Assembly (NCBI GenBank): GCA_040752195.1
Contig: JBFMFC010000094.1
Coordinates: 1-10,336 of the forward strand
Direction of reading: 5' to 3'
From: DSNY01 sp040752195
GTDB lineage: Bacteria > Pseudomonadota > Gammaproteobacteria > Burkholderiales > Burkholderiaceae_F
DNA length: 10,336 nucleotides
Below, in pieces: positions 5,231 to 10,336 of this stretch. The translations under genes and the position numbers were made by a program. Position 1 is the first letter of the stretch, and each line of letters opens with the position of its first letter. The notes beneath the pieces were generated by a model. The model was given only the letters and a program-made list of their open reading frames with translations, searched no databases and had not been told where the DNA came from.

Positions 5231-6933
5231 TCGATCGCCAGGAGTTTGCGCAGCGCGCGCTCGAGATCGTCGGCCGACGGCTCGTCGAGCGTGCCCGCAA
5301 GGTACAGATCCGGGCGCACCAGCGCGACCGCGCCCGGCGCAGCGTGCAGTTGCCCGGTGAGCTTGCCTTCGTCGTCGATCACCGTGGGAAACGTGCAGGT
5401 CCGCCCCTCCTCGGTCCGCACGCAGAAAAAGCGAACCGGGTAGCGCTGCTCGAGCCCCTCGAGTTCTCGCGCCAGGTACCCGTCCAGATCGACGTAGAGA
5501 AAGCCGAGCACCGCGTGGTCGCACCACTGCAGCAGCTCGACCAGATCGCCGCGCGCGCCGTTGGGCAAGGTCAGCGCGACGTTCTGCACGTGCGCGCCCG
5601 CGTGCTCGCCGACCGCGATCGGCGACGCTTCGTAGCGCGTCGGTGACGACAGCCGGCCCGTGTTGACGAAGCCGCGCGCGAACGGGAACTCGCGCGCGAG
5701 CGAGATCACCGCGTCGCGGAAGCGTTTCTCGACGGCAGTGGGCGGCGACAGAAAGCGCGTCGTCCGGTTGGTGATGCGGATGTTGTCGAGCGCGGCCGCG
5801 CGGCGCTCGACCGCGTAGCTGTCGAGTAGCCGCTCGGGCGCCTTGCCCTCCAGTACGAGCGCCAGCTTCCACACGAGGTTGTCGGCGTCCTGGATGCCGC
5901 TGTTGCCGCCGCGCGCGCCGAACGGGCTCATCACGTGCGCGGCATCGCCGGCGAACAGCACGCGGCCGACGCGGAAGGTGTCCATGCACAGGCTGCGGTA
6001 CGCGTACGGCCCGACCCAGACCAGTTCGTACTTCACGTCCGGGCCAAACTGCCGGCGCAGCCGGTCGGCGACGACCTCCGCACGCGAGATCGCCTCGGGG
6101 TCGGCGTCGGCCGGCATCTGGTAGTCGAGCCGCCAGACGCGGTCGGCCATCAGGTGTTGCCAGACCGCGCGGTTCTCGTTAAATGGCGCCTCGATCCAGG
6201 TCCAGCGCTCGGCCGGCGGCTCGCGCTCGAAGCGGACGTCCGAAATGCACCAGCGGTCCGGGATCCTGCTTCCGGTGACCGGCACGCCGAGCTTGTCGCG
6301 GATCACGCTGTGCGCGCCGCAGCAGTCGATCACCCAGCTCGCCTCCAGCGTGTACGGGCCGCTGGGTGTGGCGACCGTCAGCACGACGTGATCGTCGCTC
6401 GGCGCGATCTCGATCAGCCGGTTCTTCCAGCGCAGCTCGACCAGTCCCAGCTCGTAGATGCGCTCGACCAGGAACCATTCCAGATAGAACTGCTGCAGAT
6501 TGATGAACGGCGGCTGCTCGGAGACGCTGTGCGTCTGCATCTTCTTCAGGTCGAACGAGTAGACCTCGTCGTCGCCGGCGAAGGTGCGGCCGACCGACCA
6601 CTGGATGCCCTTGGCGAGCATGCGGTCGAGGATGCCGAGCCGCTTGTAGATCTCGAGGCTTTTTTGCGCGTAGCAGATGCCGCGGCTCGCGGCCCCGCGC
6701 ACGCCGACCGTGTCGTCCTCGTCGAGCACGACCGCGGGGATGCCGCGCAGCGCGCAGTCGCACGCGGCGGTCAGTCCGGTCAGCCCGGCGCCGACGATGA
6801 CGACCGAATGTCGCAGTCGTTCGCCGCGCAGCTCGGCCGGCTCGGTGAACGGGTAGACGGGCAACTCGTACGTGCCGCCGGTGACCACGGTCGCCGAGCG
6901 GACCGACGAATCGAGTGTGTGATCGTCGGGCAT
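5227..6933 (-). CDS. FAD-dependent aromatic monooxygenase (MhpA/PheA-type hydroxylase)
   Basis: A 568-residue class A flavoprotein hydroxylase. The FAD-binding GAGLTG is at residues 48-53, after a 40-residue N-terminal extension. The second FAD motif is FAGDAAHVMSPFGARGG (G329-D330), followed by GIQDADNLVWKL. The C-terminal part, from about residue 440, resembles the thioredoxin-like domain of phenol and 3-hydroxyphenylpropionate hydroxylases and ends in RPDLYLAG. Such enzymes use NAD(P)H and O2 to hydroxylate an aromatic ring. The DG motif is unusual: residues 203-209 read DCCGAHS, with Cys205 where Asp is expected. ATG 6933 is preferred over a TTG at 6996 because the upstream part looks non-coding. 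No good Shine-Dalgarno is seen. A 75-base gap separates it from the upstream reductase, so an internal promoter is possible. The substrate is unknown. Confidence 0.9.
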   Translation of the reverse strand: MPDDHTLDSSVRSATVVTGGTYELPVYPFTEPAELRGERLRHSVVIVGAGLTGLTAACDCALRGIPAVVLDEDDTVGVRGAASRGICYAQKSLEIYKRLGILDRMLAKGIQWSVGRTFAGDDEVYSFDLKKMQTHSVSEQPPFINLQQFYLEWFLVERIYELGLVELRWKNRLIEIAPSDDHVVLTVATPSGPYTLEASWVIDCCGAHSVIRDKLGVPVTGSRIPDRWCISDVRFEREPPAERWTWIEAPFNENRAVWQHLMADRVWRLDYQMPADADPEAISRAEVVADRLRRQFGPDVKYELVWVGPYAYRSLCMDTFRVGRVLFAGDAAHVMSPFGARGGNSGIQDADNLVWKLALVLEGKAPERLLDSYAVERRAAALDNIRITNRTTRFLSPPTAVEKRFRDAVISLAREFPFARGFVNTGRLSSPTRYEASPIAVGEHAGAHVQNVALTLPNGARGDLVELLQWCDHAVLGFLYVDLDGYLARELEGLEQRYPVRFFCVRTEEGRTCTFPTVIDDEGKLTGQLHAAPGAVALVRPDLYLAGTLDEPSADDLERALRKLLAIE

Positions 6934-7008
6934 CTGAATTCGAGGGTCGGGGGTCGGACGTCGGCAAGAGCTTAGTGCGTCGCGCGCGATCCGCAATCCG
7001 CGGTCCGG

Positions 7009-7989
7009 CTAGGCCAGCCCCAACGCCCGGGCGCGCGCAAGCGTGAGCGCGTGCACCCGGCGGATCGTCGGCACGTCGATGCCGGCGCGCTGCGCGAGCT
7101 CGATCACCGCGCCGACCACCGCGGCCAGCTCCAGCGGCCGGCGCTGCTCGAGATCCTGCAGCATCGAGATCTTGGCCACGCCGAGCTGGCGCGCGAGGTC
7201 GATTCGCTGCTCGGGCGTCATCGGCACGCGCACGCCGTAGTGCTCGGACACGGCCATCCCTTCGACGATCATCGCGCGGATGACTTCGAGCACGCCTTCG
7301 TCCGCGCAGATCTGGTTCATCAGATAGCCCGTCAGCGCGGCGATCGGATTGAACGACAGGTTGCCGAGCAGCTTGGTCCACACGTCGAGCCGGATGTTCG
7401 TCGACGCGACCGCCTCGAACCCGGCCGCGGCGAGCACATCGCACACGGCGTGCAGGCGCCGCGAGTCCGAGTTGTCCGGCTCGCCCAGAATCAGCCGGCG
7501 GCCGCCGGTGTGATGCACTTCGCCCGGCGCGCGCACCTCGGCGGCGATGTGCACCACGCAGCCGAGCAGATGCGCACAGTCGAGCGATTCGAACATCGTG
7601 CCGTCCGCGTCGAGCGCGCGCACGCACGCGCCGTCGAGCGGCCCGCCCTCCCTGTAGAAATACCACCACGGCAGCCCGTTGATCGCCGGCACGACGACCG
7701 TATCGCGCCCGACCAGCGGGCGCATGCGCGGCAGCATCGCGCCGATCGCGTGCGCCTTCAGGCCGATCACGACGAGATCCTGCACGCCGAAGTCGCCCGG
7801 CTCGTCGCTCGCCGCGAGCCGGTAGGTGCCTGTGTAGCGGTCGACGTGATCGACGAGCGCAAGGCCCCTTTCGCGCAACGCCGCCAGGTGCGCGCCGCGC
7901 GCGATCAGCGCGACGTCGTGCCCGGTCGCGGCGAGCTTGCCGCCGATCACGGCGCCGACCGAGCCGGCGCCGACGATGCAGACCTTCAT
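7009..7989 (-). CDS. 2-dehydropantoate 2-reductase family protein (PanE/ApbA-like)
   Basis: A 326-residue NADPH-dependent ketopantoate-reductase fold protein. The Rossmann motif GAGSVG is at residues 7-12, and a family-typical lysine is in IGLKAHAI. The segment VWTKLLGNLSFNPIAALTG carries the catalytic Lys and conserved Asn, and SMLQDLEQRRPLE is the C-terminal family signature. True PanE acts in pantothenate synthesis, but this copy lies in a catabolic-looking operon and is more likely a paralogue that reduces another 2-oxo acid or oxidises the matching hydroxyacid. ATG 7989 overlaps the stop of the upstream VOC gene (ATGA 7989-7986). Confidence 0.87.
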   Translation of the reverse strand: MKVCIVGAGSVGAVIGGKLAATGHDVALIARGAHLAALRERGLALVDHVDRYTGTYRLAASDEPGDFGVQDLVVIGLKAHAIGAMLPRMRPLVGRDTVVVPAINGLPWWYFYREGGPLDGACVRALDADGTMFESLDCAHLLGCVVHIAAEVRAPGEVHHTGGRRLILGEPDNSDSRRLHAVCDVLAAAGFEAVASTNIRLDVWTKLLGNLSFNPIAALTGYLMNQICADEGVLEVIRAMIVEGMAVSEHYGVRVPMTPEQRIDLARQLGVAKISMLQDLEQRRPLELAAVVGAVIELAQRAGIDVPTIRRVHALTLARARALGLA

Positions 7990-8630
7990 GCGCGCTGTTT
8001 GGCGCGCGCGGCGACCTCGGGCCGGTCGTTCTGCTGCGGCTTGAGCGGGGCCGCCGCCTTGCCCGCGGCACGCTCCTTGCGCCACTCGTTCTTGCGCCGC
8101 GTCCACTCCGCCAGCCGAGCGTGCGCCGTCTTCGACTCCTGCAGCATTTGCATCTCGGATGCGAGCTGCGCGGTCAGTTCGAGCCGGATGCCGTTCGGGT
8201 CGAAGAAGTAGATCGACTTGAAGATGTGATGGTCGGTCACGCCGATCACGTCGATTCCGTGCGACTCGAGCCGCGCCTTGATCTTCTCCAGGTGCTCGAC
8301 CGTGTCAACCCGCAGCGCCAGGTGATTGACCCACGCCGGCGTGTTGGGCGAAGGCTCCGCGGCGACGTCGTCGCCGAGGTCGAAGAAAGCGACGCACGAG
8401 CCGTCGGTCATGCGGAAGAAGATGTGCGTGTACGGGCAGTATTCGCCGGTCGACGGCACGTAGTCGGACTGAATGATGTGCCACAGCGGCAGCCCGAGGA
8501 TGTCCTCGTAGAAGTGCCGCGTCTCCTCGGCGTCGCGGCAGCGGTACGCGAAGTGATGCAGTCCGTGAATCGGGATCGCCGCCGCCGCCTTGGTGGTCGG
8601 CAACTGTCGGGAAGTGGCGGGTGCGCTCAT
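7986..8630 (-). CDS. VOC (glyoxalase/extradiol dioxygenase-like) family protein
   Basis: A 214-residue protein with one vicinal-oxygen-chelate domain, about residues 20-155. Likely metal ligands are His26 in LHHFAYR, His103 in VNHLALRV and Glu151 in DPNGIRLELTA, so it may be a metal enzyme such as a ring-cleavage dioxygenase or lyase. One domain of this size is shorter than classical two-domain catechol 2,3-dioxygenases. Residues 160-214 form a charged, helical, Lys/Arg/Ala-rich tail of unknown role. ATG 8630 is supported by GGAG seven bases upstream in GGAGACGAGC; a longer start at 8669 has no such site. It is the first gene of the operon, 63 bases after the CysB-like regulator, on the same strand. 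Confidence 0.87.
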   Translation of the reverse strand: MSAPATSRQLPTTKAAAAIPIHGLHHFAYRCRDAEETRHFYEDILGLPLWHIIQSDYVPSTGEYCPYTHIFFRMTDGSCVAFFDLGDDVAAEPSPNTPAWVNHLALRVDTVEHLEKIKARLESHGIDVIGVTDHHIFKSIYFFDPNGIRLELTAQLASEMQMLQESKTAHARLAEWTRRKNEWRKERAAGKAAAPLKPQQNDRPEVAARAKQRA

Positions 8631-8693
8631 GCTCGTCTCCTGATCCGATATTGCGTATCGCCGCAGCACAGTTTAGTCCGCCGGCAACCGGCC

Positions 8694-9623
8694 TCAGCTG
8701 CGAAACGCCTCCTCGAGCCGGCGCTTGTCCCAGCCCGGCGCCAGCAGCTCGATGAAGGCGTAGACGAAGCCGCGCAGATACGCGCCCTGCTTGACCGCCA
8801 GCCGCGCCGTGTTGGTCCCGAACAGGTGGCCGCACGGCACCGCGACCAGCCCTTCGTTCTGCGACTGCGCCGCGACACCGGCGACGATGCCGACGCCAAG
8901 GCCGATCTGGACGTAGGTCTTGATCACGTCGGCGTCGATCGCCTCGAGCACGATCGACGGCTCGATTCCGGCCGCGGCGAACGCCGCGTCGATCCGGCTG
9001 CGCCCCGCGAAGTGCCCTTCGTAGGTCACGAGCGGATGACGCGCCAGCTCCTTCAGCGTGAGCCGGCCCGGGGCGGCGGCGAACTTCGCCAGCGGGTGCC
9101 CGCGCGGCACGATCGCGACGTGCTGCCACTCGTACACCGGAATCGACTTCAGCCCCGCCGTCTCGGCGAGCGTCTCGGTCGCGAAACCGATATCGGCCTG
9201 CCCGCTCGCCAGCATCGCGGCGATCTGCGGCGGATCGGCTTGCAGCAGCTTCAGCCGCACCTTCGGATACTTCTGCGCGAACTTCTGCACGACGGGCGGC
9301 AGCACGTAGCGCGCCTGCGTGTGCGTCGTCGCCACCCGCAGCGTGCCCTCGGGCGAGCCCGCGTAGTCGCGCGCGAGCTTCTTGAGGTTGTCGACCTCCT
9401 GCATGATCCGCTCGGCCGCGTTGAGCACCTGCTGGCCGGGCGGCGTCAGTCCCAGGATGCGCTTGCCCTGCCGCGCGAAGATCGACACGCCCAGCTCGCT
9501 CTCGAGCTCGATGATCGCCTTCGAGACGCCCGGCTGCGAGGTGTGCAGCGCGCGCGCCGCCGCGGTGATGTTGAACTTCTGGCGGGCGGTCTCGCGCAGG
9601 AAGCGGAACTGCTGCAGGTTCAT
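8694..9623 (-). CDS. CysB-family LysR-type transcriptional regulator
   Basis: A 309-residue LysR-type activator: winged helix-turn-helix at about residues 1-60 (ITAAARALHTSQPGVSKAI), a linker, and a two-lobed effector domain. It is clearly of the CysB/Cbl group: ATTHTQARYVLP at 98-109 carries Thr100, Thr102 and Gln103, Thr149 is in FATE, and AIDADVIKTYV is conserved. These are the anion-pocket residues of enteric CysB, with the same numbering. Residue 202, Thr in enteric CysB, is Glu here, and FTGRS is changed to FAGRS. It may control sulphur assimilation, the downstream operon, or both. ATG 9623 has GGAG upstream at a usable distance. It is not given the name cysB because paralogues (Cbl/SsuR types) cannot be excluded. 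Confidence 0.9.
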   Translation of the reverse strand: MNLQQFRFLRETARQKFNITAAARALHTSQPGVSKAIIELESELGVSIFARQGKRILGLTPPGQQVLNAAERIMQEVDNLKKLARDYAGSPEGTLRVATTHTQARYVLPPVVQKFAQKYPKVRLKLLQADPPQIAAMLASGQADIGFATETLAETAGLKSIPVYEWQHVAIVPRGHPLAKFAAAPGRLTLKELARHPLVTYEGHFAGRSRIDAAFAAAGIEPSIVLEAIDADVIKTYVQIGLGVGIVAGVAAQSQNEGLVAVPCGHLFGTNTARLAVKQGAYLRGFVYAFIELLAPGWDKRRLEEAFRS

Positions 9624-9718
9624 GGCGGCGCTCCGGTCCGTCGCGTTGCGGCGAGTATATCGACCGCGTGCGCCGCCACGGCTGGCGGATCTGGCCGCCG
9701 GTCGAAACCGCTTGCAAA

Positions 9719-9765
9719 CCGCAAGATATTGGCGGACCGCCGGTCAGCCAGCCCATATCTTGTGT
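9719..9765 (+). promoter_or_regulatory. Pair of NrdR boxes upstream of nrdJ
   Basis: Box 1 (9719-9734) has core CAAGATATTG at 9722-9731. Box 2 (9750-9765) has core CCATATCTTG at 9753-9762, followed by TGTTTT. The cores are inverted copies with one mismatch, and their centres are 31 bases apart, three helical turns, as is typical for NrdR. NrdR is the ATP/dATP-responsive repressor of ribonucleotide reductase genes. The boxes end 132 bases before the nrdJ start and may also lie near the regulator gene's promoter. No clear sigma-70 hexamer pair could be fixed here. Confidence 0.7.
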
Positions 9766-9897
9766 TTTTTCCCGGCTCGCTGCGGCGGGTGTAGTCTCCA
9801 CGAAACCGACTGAAATCACTTCGCGATCGCGGGCGGCTGCTTCTGTTTCGGCGCCCAAGTGCTGCTCCGCAGAGCCGCTGCCCAGGAGACAACATCG

Positions 9898-10336
9898 ATG
9901 AAACTCGATAAGGCCCAACTGCTGCTCGAAGAACAGCCGATCTCCGTCGACGTGCTGCTGGAGAAGTACGCCAAAGGCAACGAGAAGACCGTCGACGACG
10001 TGCGCCGCCGCGTCGCGCGCGGGCTCGCCGCGGTCGAGAAGCCCGAGTCGCGCGCCGAGTGGGAGCAGCGCTTCTACGAGGTGATGGTCGACGGTTTCAT
10101 CCCCGGCGGCCGCGTGAACTCAGCCGCGGGCACCGAGATCGCGGCCACGCTGATCAACTGCTTCGTCCAGCCGGTCGGCGACGCGATCAGCGGCGTCAAC
10201 GGCCAGGGGCTGCCGTCGATCTACACAGCGCTGCAGCAGGCCGCCGAGACCATGCGGCGCGGCGGCGGCGTCGGTTACGACTTCTCCGCGATCCGGCCGC
10301 GCGGCGCGCTGGTGCACGGCACGCATTCGCGCGCGA
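9898..10336 (+). CDS. nrdJ: Adenosylcobalamin-dependent (class II) ribonucleoside-diphosphate reductase, N-terminal part
   Basis: The first 146 residues of a class II ribonucleotide reductase, which makes deoxyribonucleotides with coenzyme B12 and without a separate radical subunit. Visible landmarks are YEVMVDGFIPGGRVNSAAGT (residues 60-79), NCFV with the first redox cysteine, Cys88, and RGGGVGYDFSAIRPRGA (121-137). AGGAG at 9884-9888 lies nine bases before ATG 9898. The gene runs off the right edge, so the radical-site cysteine and the C-terminal cysteine pair cannot be checked. Upstream NrdR boxes support the assignment. It is divergent from the CysB-like gene with 274 bases between them. 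Confidence 0.93.
   Translation, partial: MKLDKAQLLLEEQPISVDVLLEKYAKGNEKTVDDVRRRVARGLAAVEKPESRAEWEQRFYEVMVDGFIPGGRVNSAAGTEIAATLINCFVQPVGDAISGVNGQGLPSIYTALQQAAETMRRGGGVGYDFSAIRPRGALVHGTHSRA

Noticed and set aside
6179..8071. 630-codon minus-strand open frame
   Set aside because: It is a frame-shifted shadow across the reductase and hydroxylase genes. The Arg/Ala-rich translation is typical of wrong frames in GC-rich DNA.
8680..8692. GCCGG-CAA-CCGGC hairpin after the CysB-like gene as a terminator
   Set aside because: Only a 5-bp stem without a T-tract; chance is likely at this base composition.
8121..9794. 557-codon plus-strand open frame
   Set aside because: Antisense to the VOC and CysB-like genes, both of which have clear motifs.
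9766..9897. Cobalamin riboswitch before nrdJ
   Set aside because: The leader is only about 130 bases and no B12-box-like core was found.
8305..9918. 537-codon minus-strand open frame
   Set aside because: It covers the CysB-like and VOC genes in another frame and the nrdJ control region; no domain is seen.

Overview
The window is a GC-rich stretch of ordinary bacterial chromosome, most likely from a Burkholderiales-type betaproteobacterium. The grounds for this are the very strong G/C third-position bias, the CysB-type LysR protein, a class II (B12-dependent) ribonucleotide reductase behind paired NrdR boxes, and the family content of the catabolic operon. The species cannot be named from this sequence.

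Left part (1-2209). A long TPR/HD-GYP protein runs off the left edge on the minus strand; both phosphodiesterase motifs are intact. Its upstream region holds a near-consensus sigma-28 (FliA) promoter. Divergent from it is a 38-codon gene with a strong ribosome binding site, an acidic Val/Glu-rich leader, a double-glycine motif and an eight-residue tail, closed by a perfect 13-bp terminator hairpin. This unlabelled small gene and its TPR-protein neighbour are the most interesting items here. Next comes a minus-strand tRNA-Ala(CGC) with a textbook sigma-70 promoter and its own downstream hairpin.

Middle part (2210-4146). Two plus-strand genes encode an arylformamidase-like alpha/beta hydrolase and an exported beta-barrel-like protein. 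Between the second of these and the convergent dehydrogenase lies a 249-bp non-coding, hairpin-rich element with terminal inverted repeats, flanked by CTAG on both sides. Removing it and one CTAG leaves both flanking stop codons unchanged, which is how a MITE insertion would look.

Right part (4143-9623, minus strand). A CysB-family regulator is followed by VOC protein, ketopantoate-reductase-like protein, FAD aromatic hydroxylase, DUF2783 small protein and 3-hydroxyisobutyrate-dehydrogenase-like protein. Three of the four junctions among these five genes are ATGA overlaps, so they are probably translated together and act in one oxidative catabolic pathway, perhaps for an aromatic compound. 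The substrate is unknown.

Right edge (9624-10336). nrdJ starts on the plus strand behind two NrdR boxes 31 bp apart and runs off the window.
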